A DNA stretch of 64,000 nucleotides from Channallabes apus (Eukaryota > Chordata > Actinopteri > Siluriformes > Clariidae): positions 1,067,976 through 1,131,975 of the forward strand of contig CM060121.1 of assembly GCA_030522415.1 (NCBI GenBank). The letters run 5' to 3'. Shown one piece after another: positions 52,217 through 62,036 of the stretch. A program made the position numbers and the translations under genes. The notes under the pieces were generated by a model. That model ran no database searches, was not told the origin of the DNA, and worked only from the letters and a program-made list of their open reading frames with translations. Position 1 is the first letter of the stretch; each line of letters opens with the position of its first letter.

Positions 52217-52652
52217 TTGATGCGATTAAAGATGAATCAGCAGGCATGTCACCTGTCTGCCTTCGGTTTCTCTGATTTCTGTGTCAGTACTGTAGGTGTG
52301 GATTGATTTTCCATAACAGAAACTCTGTCAGTAGAGCAGCAGCAAATCACAGGTTTATATTAATATACTGTAGACATCAATCATTTCTGTAGTAACAGCA
52401 AGAGTAACCGTTAATATATGGTGAAGTTGAGGACAGGACAGAGACGGTTTCCTCTTTTTCGTCAGGACTGTGAGCGCTCACCTCGTGGTCGGAGCCGTAC
52501 TGGAAGTTGAGGCTGGGTGGGATGGAGGCCGTGGCTCTGGAGACGTCAAGGTCATGGCGAGGTGGCCGGTCGGGGACGACGTGGGTGCAGTTAAGAGCAG
52601 AATCCACCGCACGCCACTTCCTCATGGTCCTGAGACACGGCTCGAGCTTCAT
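41018..52652 (-). CDS. prdm1: PRDM1/BLIMP-1-like transcriptional repressor (six coding exons)
   Basis: The exons join as 52652-52482, 46821-46702, 45135-44883, 43095-42233, 42135-42007 and 41521-41018, with GT/AG introns and matching phases, to give 679 residues ending in TAA. Residues about 58-165 form the PR/SET domain ([42 protein letters not shown]). Residues about 182-450 are a proline/serine-rich linker, and residues 453-589 hold five zinc fingers. In the known family, PRDM1 binds DNA through these fingers in the nucleus and represses target genes by recruiting corepressors; the PR domain lacks proven methyltransferase activity. It controls plasma-cell and T-cell differentiation, and in fish also slow muscle, neural crest and fin development. 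Family identity is near certain. Which fish paralogue (1a, 1b or 1c) is not resolved; the divergent linker and C-terminus suggest it is not the most conserved copy. The first methionine is inferred, and upstream non-coding exons are not located. Confidence 0.93.
41522..42006 (-). other. prdm1 intron 5
   Basis: A 485-base intron between GTGAGG and CCTACAG with a CA repeat at 41846-41873 and a short CTTT run near 41970. The neighbouring intron 4 (42136-42232) is only 97 bases long. Confidence 0.75.
42007..42135 (-). CDS. prdm1: prdm1 coding exon 5 (zinc fingers 1-2)
   Basis: The 43-codon exon completes finger 1 (H471, H475), encodes finger 2 (C483, C486, H499, H503) and reaches the first cysteine of finger 3. 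Flanking signals are CTGCAG and GTGAGG, phase 0 at both ends. No ATG-initiated open frame reveals it; it was found by translating the splice-bounded segment on the minus strand. Confidence 0.94.
42233..43095 (-). CDS. prdm1: prdm1 coding exon 4 (linker and first half of zinc finger 1)
   Basis: This 863-base exon follows a CCATCGTAG acceptor and ends at a GTGCGT donor inside zinc finger 1. It encodes an acidic segment ([17 protein letters not shown]), a long proline/tyrosine/serine-rich region with an eight-serine run, and the strongly conserved stretch [19 protein letters not shown] leading into finger 1. The linker is the family's repression and corepressor region and is usually poorly conserved. 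Splitting finger 1 across an intron is typical of this family. Confidence 0.94.
43096..44882 (-). other. prdm1 intron 3
   Basis: This 1.79-kb intron contains a GA-rich tract at about 44250-44288 and otherwise unique DNA. No coding potential is supported in either strand. Confidence 0.7.
44883..45135 (-). CDS. prdm1: prdm1 coding exon 3 (rest of PR domain)
   Basis: The exon runs 253 bases from a TCTTCCAG acceptor to a GTAAGT donor, starting in phase 0 and ending one base into a codon. It encodes [37 protein letters not shown] and [14 protein letters not shown], the C-terminal half of the PR/SET fold. The single carried base joins two bases of exon 4 to form a lysine codon. Confidence 0.94.
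45136..46701 (-). other. prdm1 intron 2
   Basis: This 1.57-kb intron is crowded with CA/TG repeats at about 45583-45618, 45705-45736, 45905-45930, 45998-46026, 46178-46204 and 46475-46508. No gene or recognisable transposon is seen. Confidence 0.7.
46702..46821 (-). CDS. prdm1: prdm1 coding exon 2 (start of PR domain)
   Basis: Exactly 40 codons lie between a TTTTCTGCAG acceptor and a GTGAGC donor, phase 0 at both ends. The exon holds the PR-domain core [14 protein letters not shown] and NANRTYFWR. This is the most recognisable PRDM1 signature in the window. Confidence 0.95.
47467..47653 (-). repeat. SINE family B copy in prdm1 intron 1
   Basis: On the minus strand the head GGTAGCTCAGTGGTTTAGG, the body GGGCCCCTGACCAAGGCCC and the tail CTCTGGATAAGGGTGTCTGC identify the family. 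Confidence 0.85.
47808..47862. repeat. CCT/CTT-rich tract
   Basis: An imperfect run of CCTCTT and CCTCCT triplets, purine on the minus strand, lies within prdm1 intron 1. Confidence 0.9.
48040..48298 (-). repeat. SINE family A copy in prdm1 intron 1
   Basis: The minus strand starts GGTGGCGTAGTGGTTAACAC, followed by GGTTCGATTTCC and GCATGTTCTCCCTGTGCTTG, and reaches a degraded 3' half near 48045. Confidence 0.8.
48706..48788. repeat. TG microsatellite
   Basis: An 80-base (TG)n run with TTTG interruptions within prdm1 intron 1. Other tracts in this intron are (AAT)n at 49619-49657, (TG)n at 49815-49841, (CA)n at 52008-52036 and (GA)n at 52180-52212. Confidence 0.95.
50379..51998 (+). mobile_element. 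Full-length Tc1-like transposon, copy 2, inside prdm1 intron 1
   Basis: The 1,620-bp element has inverted ends (CAGTGGTGTGAAAAACTATT and inverse) and TA duplications at 50377-50378 and 51999-52000. It is inserted antisense to prdm1. Its transposase frame is complete. Terminal sequence and gene are nearly the same as copy 1 at 6698-8319, so both come from one recently active family. Confidence 0.97.
50758..51780 (+). CDS. Tc1 transposase, intact
   Basis: The 340-residue protein has the normal family length. The N-terminal part (about 1-110) holds the paired helix-turn-helix DNA-binding region, including [19 protein letters not shown]. The DDE catalytic domain follows, with D153 ([11 protein letters not shown]), D244 ([11 protein letters not shown]) and E279 ([12 protein letters not shown]), giving the DD34E spacing of Tc1. 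A glycine-rich box ([11 protein letters not shown]) lies between. The ATG is preceded by the usual Tc1 leader. In the family this nuclear enzyme binds the terminal repeats and moves the element by cut and paste into TA. Whether it is expressed or active is not shown. A residue change such as QDNE for the QDND of the other copy may or may not matter. Confidence 0.96.
   Translation: MPRSKEIQEQMRTKVIEIYQSGKGYKAISKALGLQRTTVRAIIHKWQKHGTVVNLPRSGRPTKITQRAQRQLIREATKHPRTTSKELQASLALIKVSVHDSTIRKRLGKNGLHGRFPRRKPLLSKKNIKARLNFAKKHLNDCQDFWENTLWTDETKVELFGRCVFRYIWRKSNTAFQKKNIIPTVKYGGGSVMVWGCFTASGPGRLAVIDGTMNSTVYQKILKENVRPSVHQLKLKRSWVLQQDNEPKHTSKSTSEWLKKNKMKTLEWPSQSPDLNPIEMLWHDLKKSVHARKPSNKAELQQFCKDDWAKIPPERCKRLLASYRKRLIAVIAAKGGPTSY
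52482..52652 (-). CDS. prdm1: prdm1 coding exon 1 (residues 1-57)
   Basis: This exon encodes 57 residues and ends at a GTGAGC donor after a complete codon. The segments [10 protein letters not shown] and [16 protein letters not shown] align by eye with the stretch just before the PR domain of vertebrate PRDM1. I start at the outermost in-frame ATG (52652); a second ATG at residue 10 (MRKWRAVD) is an alternative. An acceptor-like CAG lies about a dozen bases upstream of the ATG on the minus strand, so the exon may extend into 5' UTR. It is separated from exon 2 by a 5.7-kb intron. Confidence 0.8.
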
Positions 52653-53029
52653 CTCTTCTACTGTTTCCTGATTCCGTTCTTTTAACTGTCATAAAACTAA
52701 ACATTACAAAGGCTGTGTTTAATTAATGGAATCCAAAAAATTACCTTTGACTAAAGTTTACCAGCCTGGACAAAACAAAGCAAAACAAAAAAAAAGTCAC
52801 AATTTTAGAAGTTGACGAAAGAAAACATTAAGCTGATTGGGTTAAGAACTGTCTTCAACACTTTATTAAACTCCGGAAGGTAAGTGCTGAAGCGTCAACT
52901 TAACAGAAGAAATGTGAGTCAGAAACACAGCCTGAATGAGCGTGATGGGAGATCACTTAAACGCCTGGGGACGTGGCATGGTTTCAAAAAGATCTGCAGT
53001 CAGAGCTGTGTTTAATATTAAAGTATTTT

Positions 53030-53080
<51 letters not shown>

Positions 53081-54700
53081 TATGATGAGAACTCACAAGA
53101 CTAAACAGCTGTGTGCTCAAAAAATATATATTAAAAAAACACTTGGCCTGATGGCACGGACACAATCCAGGACTCAAATCATGATAGAGTTCTGGGTTCT
53201 GGGTTCTGAGGATCATTCTCACACATGAACTGGATTTAAAAAATATTAGTGTGTTTGAGATTTTTTTGTTTGGAACGTTAGAGGAGCACCTTCTAAAGGT
53301 GGCGCTGTTCATTTGAAGGACTCAGCTGGGTTTGGTCTTTGACTCATTAATGCTGTAATCAATTTCTTTACCGTGTCCAGTTTTATTTAATTATTTAATT
53401 GCCAGTTTGAAAAGGTAAGGACGTCGACAACTGAATGGCGGATAAACTTGTTGTGAGTCATTAGAAGGAAAGACAATATGAAAATAGAGAAAAAGTCCAT
53501 CATACTCTATAAGGGCAAAGACAACGCTGACCAGGCCAGAAGATCAGACTAAATATAGCAGATTATTACCCTGACTTGTGATTGTCATATGATTGGTATT
53601 ATTTCTGTTACTCATGTTGATAAACTCGCTTTTACACTTTCAATCTAATGACCTGACACTGTGCTAAAAATGCACACAATTTACCATGACAGCTCCATTC
53701 ATCCAGAGGTACTTTTCCACTTACTTGACATTCATTCCGTTGCTCAATCTTCATGCATTTGGTTATGTCATCCCTCGTTCCTCTCTCTTCTTCAGTCACA
53801 AAAACATCCTCAATCTTTTCTTCACTTCCCAAATCCAATCCCGTTTCCGTTGTTTTGTTTTTTCTGCCTCTTGTCCTTTTTGCCACTGTGACTGTCAGCA
53901 TCCAGCTCGTGCCAGGCTTTTGAGCGTCCGTGACTATCCAATCCGGAAATACCTGCAGTCATGTGACTCTCAGGATTTAGACCGAGGAGATCCAACGGCT
54001 GTGCCAACTTTGTCTCGTAATGTAAATGTGTGTTAAAGGGAAAAAAGCAGATGGTCGATCAGGGCTGTGACATCACACACTCAGACGCTTTTCCTCGTAC
54101 TGTTAATGAGCAATCTGCTTTTAGCCTCCTAACCCCCCCCCCCCCGCCTGCCCCCCTCAGCTTCTTCCAGCTCAAAGCCTCACACTCCCCCTCTGACCTT
54201 CATCCACAAAACACCAGAAATGTGGAGCAGGACAAGGAGAAGGTCTGTCCGCAGGTCAACCCACTTCACTTTCAAAAAAGAAAATAAACGAATGAGTGTG
54301 TGGGAATCGTGTCCTTTTACATTGACCGGGATAAATCACCTCCCTTCCTTTTTTTATAAAAATGATCTTGAAAGATTAGAGAGTTTAAATGAAAGTTTGT
54401 TAATGGCATAAAAGTGTAACGTACTTTACCACCTAATTACTGTAACTAACTTTAAGCGCATTAATGATGATGATACCAATCCAACATGCAGCATCAGCTT
54501 CAGTACCAGCCCGAGCAAGAAATACAATTGTTTGGTTTTGATATGGTAGAAAACATATCGCATATCAGATCCTGTGGCAAGTAACAAAGACTGGACATGG
54601 ATGTAGAATAGAAATACATTTATGGAACTGGAAATGATTACCTACTGTGTACCCCCCCCCCACCCCACACCTGCTGACTCCATGTCTCCATGTTCACTTA
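52653..54700. other. Upstream flank of prdm1; no further gene recognised
   Basis: This stretch should contain the promoter or 5' non-coding exons of prdm1, but I cannot place them. A CA microsatellite lies at 53032-53079, and C-rich runs at 54131-54143 and 54652-54662. Confidence 0.4.
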
Positions 54701-55560
54701 GGGTGCTTTCACACACCTACAGCATTTGGTGCGCACCAAACGTGTTGGGTCGCTTGGTTCGGTTCGTTTGTGTTGATGTGAATGCAATCTCTGTACTTTG
54801 GTGAGCACCAAATCAATCGATCCAAGACCTGCCTGAAGGGGTGTGGTCTCGTACCGCTTTATCTGCTCTACTTTGGTACAGTTCGTCTGGTGTGAAAGCA
54901 ACCAAACCAAATCTGACGAAATGGTATAGTTTAATGCACTTTGTGTATAAGAGATACGGGATGTGGGTAAAATAATTTTCCCTTCCTGATGACTCGATTA
55001 AATTTTTCAAGCTATCGACTCGCGATGAAATCAAACAGAGGAGAAACGGAGTGCCGAAGAAATGAAGTGCCTCTCTGTATTCACATTAAAGATGAAAAAT
55101 GTGTGGCTGGGCTGTTTCGATCGGCCAACGGATTACCTGATGGATCTGCAGGAAGATCGCCGGCTAATGATCATTCAGGAGGGGGTCACGTCTCTTCTCC
55201 CTGAAGTGGCGCGCAAACCGCCGTTGGCGAGATGAATAAACCAGGGAACTGGTTTGGAGTCGCAGCCGCGAATCGTGTTCGAAATTATTTATCTGAAAAT
55301 AATGATTTGCAGGTACAATGCAGTGCGCGAGGATCAGCACCATGAGCGCAAAGCAAAGCTGTTCCTCCGTGATTATTGAAAGTGGCGCGATTTTCTGAAA
55401 ATAGTCTGTTTCCGGTGCCGATGGGCTTCGCGGTCTATTTTGGTTCGTTTAGAACTCTGCACATGTGAAAGCAAACCGTACCAACGTCTGTTTACTACAT
55501 TGTAACATTTTTCTGACTGGTGCGGACTAAAGCAATCGAACTATAGGTGTGAAAGCACCC
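54701..55560. mobile_element. Harbinger-like non-autonomous transposon
   Basis: Inverted ends GGGTGCTTTCACACACCTA and TAGGTGTGAAAGCACCC are flanked by TTA (54698-54700 and 55561-55563), the target duplication expected of PIF/Harbinger. The 860-bp interior has no transposase frame. The superfamily rests on the TTA duplication and is not certain. Confidence 0.7.
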
Positions 55561-55584
55561 TTAGACAACTTCTGTTATACTGAA

Positions 55585-55800
55585 CTCCCAGCAGCCTAAC
55601 ACACATGATGTCGTTATGTAATCCCTGCTATCAGTTATCACCCAGATGAGGATGGGTTCCCTGTTGAGTCTGGTTCCTCTCAAGGTTTCTCCCTATTGCC
55701 ATCTCAGGGAGTTTTTCCTTGTCACTGTCGCCGTGACCCTTGGCTTGTTCATCAGCGACTATCTCATTATGATCATTGTTAAAAGCTATATAAATAAAAC
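55585..55800 (+). repeat. L2-clade LINE 3' UTR fragment
   Basis: Plus-strand matches to the 3' UTR of the 19560-20372 copy include CACCCAGATGAGGATGGG, TTGAGTCTGGTTCCTCTCAA and CATCTCAGGGAGTTTTTCC, ending with ATAAATAAAACTGAAATTGA. The fragment lies just downstream of the Harbinger-like element. Confidence 0.9.
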
Positions 55801-56934
55801 TGAAATTGAAATTTGTGCATGTCAGAGGGTCGAGATGTCTCACATGAGATTTTGCTGCACAGCTCATACATACTTGCACATATGCACGCGAAATCTAAGT
55901 CAACATTTAGAGCTGATTAAGCTGAACAACTTGCATGTCATGGGCTCAACTTAACAGGAAGTCAGTTATTTTGTGTCGTTTGCCAAAACACACCCAAAGG
56001 AATTTGATCTACTCCTCCTATGGAACTTATACGATCGTCACCAAACCGGGTCTACTGTATGTGATCTAAAGACATTGAGGATGTAAAATTTTAGTGGGGT
56101 TTTTGATATCTCAAATGGGTCAGACTTGCTTGTCAGACTAAAGATATCTCAAACAGGTCAGACTAAAGTCACACTAGCAAGCAACTTTAACATCCTAAGC
56201 TCCACTCGAGGATGATGCTTCACCACTATCCTTTCAGGTTTTAAAAATGTGGTTTACAGTTTTTAACCTAATTTTATAAGTTTTAGCAATCTCCTTAACT
56301 GTTTTTTTTTAGCTTGATGCAGGACGATAATTTGCTAAACTGTATTAATAACTATTTAATAATCTAATGGAAGCCTCTTAACATTTTGCTCAGTTAAAAG
56401 CAGGTGGTGACAGTTCAGGTGTGAATTGCTTACGTTACTGTAGGTATTTATATAAGATGATCGTGAACAACAGCGATATATTTCTACAGAACAGATTCTA
56501 TAGCACATGCCAGTAATAAGCTCAGGAATTTACTTTATTTAGGATTTATTCTCAGGAGCTAAATTAAAATTCTCAGGGTGTGATGTTCCTGCCCATGCTG
56601 CAGCACATGCTCTCAATATTTATGGGGATTCCTTGATGGTGTTTCTTGCTTGTTTTCATTTGTGTTGTTGTACTTTTACTTTGCGCCGTAATCATGTGTA
56701 ATCAGTTACTGAAAATGAGTCACTGAGTTATGAAGGTATGAGATAAAGTGTTATTGGTTTCCTGGGAGATTTGCCAGCTCCCTTGTCCAGTTAAAGATAA
56801 GCGCAGAGCCGAGACTCCGGCTGAGACGGAACAGATCGACAGATTCACTGTATTTAGTTGTATTATTGTTTATTTTCATGTTTATCCCCCATAACATGAG
56901 CACACTCATTCAGGTAGTTAAACAGATACTGGAT

Positions 56935-56967
<33 letters not shown>

Positions 56968-57535
56968 ACCTCTAATCCAGCCTGTTTAGTGAAACGGTCA
57001 GTAAATTGGCTGCCATATGGCTCAGGCCACATGGCTCATGGAGTGGAAGCGTGGCACTCGTACTGCTGCGCTAATTTCTCTAATTATCAGACAGTCTGGG
57101 AGGAGGCTTAGGACCTCACGGCCCGACGGGTCTCAGCTAGTGCCAAAGAAAAATCTGCCATGAGGTCTGCACCAGCTGTGAGATGAGACAAAAGACAGAT
57201 AAAGAGACGTATTTTTTCCAATGTTAGTTTAACATCTAGATTTTTGCCTGATTAACGTGTTTAAATAAATTCATACCAGGACCTGACAAATCAATAACTA
57301 TTAATAGGCTGATTGAGTTCGTGCCAGCCGGAGGAGCAATGGAGCCGTGCACATCAGTGTACAATAACGTGTCAACAGTCACACTTAATTATCAATAACG
57401 ATATATTTGACTCAGTGCTCCTTAGAGTGTGTGTGTTAATATCCGGGAGGAAATACCTCTCGGTGAATCATGTTTATACCTCAAACTTTGATAATCTTGT
57501 GGTTTGACTCCTCCTCCAAATGTACTGTTTCCTGT
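55801..57535. other. No gene recognised
   Basis: AT-rich unique DNA with a TG microsatellite at 56936-56966. No supported exon. Confidence 0.5.
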
Positions 57536-57537
57536 CT

Positions 57538-58003
57538 ACACCGATCAGCCACAACATCTACAGTACACCACCCCCAGGTCAACTGATCCACAATGGTTAT
57601 CATTTATACACCAGTCTCACAGGATCGTGGGGACTCGATGCTCACCCATGCCTACGGGGACCAAAGCCCAGCCCGTTCTGTTCAATCCCACATAAAAGCC
57701 AAAGCAGTACAAACTGCTGAAAAAGAAGATCGCAATGTCACAGATCCGACCTCCAAACTCAGATTCCAATCCGATCGAGTCCCACGGGATGCACCGGACA
57801 AACAAGTACGATCAACAGAGGACCTTACCCACAACCCACAGCACCCAAAGGATCCGTGCACCAACATCCTGGTGCCAGACACCACAGCACTCCACCCAAG
57901 AGCCACACCTGAGGGAATACAGCTGTCCCAGGGGAACCAAAGGGGAACCAAAATCCTAGATGGAGTCAGTGTTAATAGATTTTAGGGTTTAGCTGATCGG
58001 TGA
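57538..58003 (+). mobile_element. Internally deleted Tc1-like element (third subfamily)
   Basis: The left end ACACCGATCAGCCACAACAT and the right end GCTGATCGGTG are inverted. A late transposase segment survives in frame, PPNSDSNPIESHG, where the family has an NPIE motif, with a downstream VRSTEDLTHNPQ-like part. About 1 kb of the gene is deleted. An apparent 130-codon frame (57593-57985) is this remnant and not a host gene. Confidence 0.75.
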
Positions 58004-58874
58004 ATGATCAACAAGCTGCTGACGAGCCACGCCCCTCCAGAGAACTGAGCAATAAGCAAGGGCTGGGCTCTTTTGTTTTATTTGTTTAAACCTGGCCAAT
58101 ACAAAACTAACAAAAACCAGAGAATGTTTTTCCCCCTCTTTTTTATTTCGGCGCCGCCTCTGCAGTACCATCTGAATGTCCAAACATGACTAAACTGTGC
58201 ATTTGCATAAAACGTCCCCTTTACAAAATTTGGATTTTCAGAGTTAAGCAAGTTTTGAGAGACACACACAATCAAGAACAATGGATTAAAGAAAAAAAAA
58301 AAAACGTTATAACGAACAAACCACCACAAACGAGTCGGCTAATAATGCAGGATTGCGCAATGTTCTTAAAGTCTTGTTTAAACTTGTTTCGTACTGTACA
58401 TCACTACATACTCATCGTTTCCTAAACAGCTGTTTACACAAACACAAAATTTTCACCTGGAATTTTTTCTGACTGTACAACTGTATGGTGACCTCACAAT
58501 GCTGAAAAAGTTGCAGCAGCTTCCACAAGTCAGAGTGTAAACATAACCACAGCTCGTAATACATACAGTACGCTATGGTGGACCAGCGTCTTTTCATGTT
58601 AGAGAGAAATCGCAAAGCATCATCTTCCTGCCAATTATGAAGCACAGACACTAATTTAACACACATTACATTACATTAACCATATTACACACATGTACTT
58701 TTCCTCTGCATGTGGTGTCTGGCTCTCTGAAGGTGTCACACTGCTGATTATTCTGAATTAAGTGAGAAATTGTTACAGAAAAGATGCAGAAGATTGTAAG
58801 GGCGTGGTATGAGTGCTGATCTTACCTGGTAATTCAGGGGTAGTTCAGTGGAAATACTTCAGAATCGTTACCAG

Positions 58875-58905
<31 letters not shown>

Positions 58906-58936
58906 GCACACACGCACACACGCACGCACACACACA

Positions 58937-58973
<37 letters not shown>

Positions 58974-60100
58974 GAAGAAAGGGTGATACGAGTGTATTGT
59001 TACTGTAAGTATTTCCAAATAAAGCTGGAGATTTGGGGACAAAGCGTTAGAGGAGCGTGCGAGTCTCATTAGCTCATGTGCTTGTGTAACTCCATCACAC
59101 ACTCGGTCACGAGCGGCTTCACGCTCACATCAGCTTCAGACCAGCAGCACTCAGTGGACGACCCTTATAATACTGAACACTCATAGAGGTCCATGTTCTT
59201 TCATTTCTTCATCTGTTCTTCACAGTGTCTATGTGATCACGTTTACATCCAGCTGATGATCAATAGAAACACACCATCAGGCAAAAAAAACAAAAACATT
59301 TCACCTCTTGTTTTTGACTTATAGATTGTATTTAATGTAAAACTAGTATTTGACATTTAAAAAATGAGCTTAGATATTTTATATATATATATAAGGGTTT
59401 AAATTAGTAAAAACTTTAATATCAAATAAAATACATTTGGTTTATTTTATTATATTTTATATGCCAGTTATACGTTTAATATTTTTATTTGATAAAATGA
59501 ATGAATTTGATTCTTTTTGCAGTGAAGTGAAATTTATTTTTTAACTTCTTTTTTCCCCATTTATATTTTTTCCACTAAACTCTCCTTGTTTCCTTGTGTC
59601 CCTATTCTTTAAATAGTTTGTTTGTAGATGTAAAGAAATACCCCGGTCGTGACAGCAGCTTGCCAATGATATAAAATGATATAAAATGATATAAAAGAAA
59701 CATCACTTCCTGAAGTGCAACGATGGAAAATGTAAAAAAAAATTATTTATAATAAATGCAACCTGTGATGCTGAGCACTTCTAAATGAGAGCTAGAGGTG
59801 ATCTGTGAAAGGTCAAAGGTCACCAGGTTGGTGTTAATGACCAGAATAATGTGGATTTGAATCCCGAAGTTTACATCAAAATTTTCACAATTTTGAACAA
59901 ATTTTCTAAAGAATTTGAAAAAAGTACAGGTACATTATTCAATTATCTGTAGTTATGTAACAAAAGTGATCAAACAACGTCCTTCTGTATACAGAATGAA
60001 GAATTACTAGAGTAAATTTGATGCTTTTTTCTTTAAATAAATTAAGAAAAAGTTCCCCTGTGGTTATGATTATGTTTAGATTTACAGTAAGTGTATGAAG
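58004..60100. other. No gene recognised; CA repeats
   Basis: A compound CA/CG repeat, (CA)n with CACG steps, lies at 58876-58970. The sequence just before it (58840-58862) resembles the head of SINE family B. The rest is AT-rich unique DNA. Confidence 0.55.
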
Positions 60101-60155
60101 CACAGTCAGCACTGTGGCCTCGCACCTCCAGGTTTGATGGTTTGATTCCTGCCAC

Positions 60156-60213
<58 letters not shown>

Positions 60214-60400
60214 TTTCCTCCTGTACTTGGTGAGTTTTCTCTGGATACTCCAGTTTCCTCCCACAGTCCAAAGACATGCCATGTGTGTGTGTGTGTGTGC
60301 ACTGCGATGGATTGGTGCCTGTCCAGGTTGTACCCCTCCTCATGGACAAAGTCTCCTGGGATAGACTTTAGACACACAGGATAAGCGCTACAGTATACAG
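60100..60400 (+). repeat. SINE family A copy with an expanded TG tract
   Basis: The order AGCACTGTGGCCTCGCACC, GGTTTGATTCC, (TG)n at 60157-60211, GTTTCCTCCCACAGTCCAAA, a second (TG)n at 60279-60299, and GCGATGGATTGGTGCCTGTC matches the full copy at 61666-62023. Two TG runs have grown inside it. Confidence 0.85.
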
Positions 60401-61652
60401 TAGCGTAGCACTGAAACATGTGATGCCTCCTACTTCATCTCTTTTGAACTTTTGGTCTTTAATACTTAATGCACTCTTCCCCCTCAACCGAGCCCAACAA
60501 AAGGTCTGGATGGAAATCCCCAAGTTCCAGCTCTGTGGTCTTGGAAAAAAAAGGTCCCTCAGGAGGTCTTTGGATAATTAAGGGCTCTTTGTGTCCCTCA
60601 AGGGGCTTCCTCAGACAAACAAGCCAAAGAACTAGTTAATGTTAAAGATTGAACGTTTGGATTCTTGGATTTTGTCCCACAGAACGTTTTTGGGATGATA
60701 AGTTGTTGAAGGATAAGGAAGTGACGTTCTCCTCTTCAGTCTGAAATCCAGGAGGCCAAACCAGTGGTGACATCTGACACCTTGACTGTGAACATGCAGT
60801 CGTTTGAGATCAGTTTGCACACTACTGTATGGTGGTCCGGTTCTTGCAGCACAGCTTCATGTTTGTTAGCCCCTATTGCGCCACACAGAATAATCCCCTG
60901 GTCCATGTGGTGCGTCTGTAGGATGGAGGTACTGGACTTTTATAGCATTGAGCAACTACTCTGTAAAATCTACCCCCGTCGCTTCGACTTGCGACCACTG
61001 TTCCTCTTTCTTCTGACGTTGCTCTTCTGTGTTTGACTCGATATCAAGACTCAAAACTTTTCCCCTTGGACCTTCAAATAATCGTTCAGCTTTGCTGTCT
61101 GACCTGCACTTCTAACGCAAACTTCAAACTTCTTTGATTACGTTGAAATCTTACATAAAATCTTACACTGCAAATCAACTCGCTAGAATCATCGAGCTTC
61201 CTTTTCACTTTTTATTTTCTAAATGAAGTGTAGCATGGAGACTCTTTTCTTGTTGTTCTCGCTAATCCTAGAAACGAACAAACACAGAACCTGAACTTGT
61301 ATTTTTCATGGAGAAACCGGAATCTGTTTCTGAAGAAGTTTCGTTTCTTACAAAGCTATCTTTATACTGGCATTAATCTTTCAAAACTGAAACCACAAGC
61401 TGCGATTTAAATCTGGACAAAATCTGAAGCTCAGCCAACTTTCTTCACCAAAAACAAACAAACAAGCTGTCTGCTGATTCTTTTGCCTTTCTTCTCACGA
61501 GTCTCCAGAGTCACAAAATGCACAAGTGTCATGTAGACTTAATGTGGACGACAGATGACAACGAAGCAATTCCTCCACTCCACATCTGTTCCGAGAAACC
61601 AAGCAACAGTTGTGGAGTTGAGTGTATCAACAAATATCCAGTTTCAGATTAA
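60401..61652. other. No gene recognised
   Basis: Unique DNA. Short frames on both strands have no family or splice support. Confidence 0.5.
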
Positions 61653-61665
61653 GATTTTGTTGCTG

Positions 61666-62023
61666 GGCAGCGCGGTGGTGTAGTGGTTAGCACTGTCGCC
61701 TTGCACCTCCAGGGTCTGGGTTCGATTCCCGTCTCTGTGTGCATGGAGTTTGCATGTTCTCCCCGTGCTTGGTGGGTTTCCTCCGGGTACTCCGGTTTCC
61801 TCCCACAGTCCAAAGATATGCAGGTTAGGCTAATTGGCATTCCTAAATTGCCCGTAGTGTGTGATTGGGTCTGTGAGTGTGTGTGTGTGTGTGTGCCCTG
61901 CGATGGATTGGCACCCTGTCCAGGGTGTACCCCGCCTAGTGCCCGAAGTCTCCTGGGATAGGCTCCAGGTCCCCCGCGACCCTGAACACAGGATTAAGCG
62001 GTATAGAAGATGAATGAATGAAG
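61666..62023 (+). repeat. SINE family A, full-length reference copy
   Basis: The head GGTGTAGTGGTTAGCACTGT resembles a tRNA box A and GGTTCGATTCCC is a good box B. A 13-base target duplication, GATTTTGTTGCTG, flanks it at 61653-61665 and 62024-62036. The tail is (ATGA)n, ending GATGAATGAATGAA. Box A and B at the start, the tail and the long duplication together show LINE-type retroposition, so it is a SINE. Confidence 0.92.
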
Positions 62024-62036
62024 GATTTTGTTGCTG

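Larger units (their letters stand above)
46822..52481 (-). other. prdm1 intron 1 (largest intron)
   Basis: This 5.7-kb intron has a GTGAGC donor and a TTTTCTGCAG acceptor. It contains the complete Tc1 element at 50379-51998, two SINE copies on the minus strand (47467-47653, 48040-48298), a CT-rich tract at 47808-47862 and several CA/TG and AAT microsatellites. The remaining sequence shows no coding signal I can support. Confidence 0.75.

Noticed and set aside
57593..57985. 130-codon plus-strand frame as a host gene
   Set aside because: It lies inside a deleted Tc1 element and includes its NPIE-type transposase remnant.
61683..61961. 92-codon frame and possible tRNA gene at the SINE head
   Set aside because: The box A/B region is the SINE head, and the unit continues into a retroposed body with a target duplication, so it is neither a host gene nor a functional tRNA.
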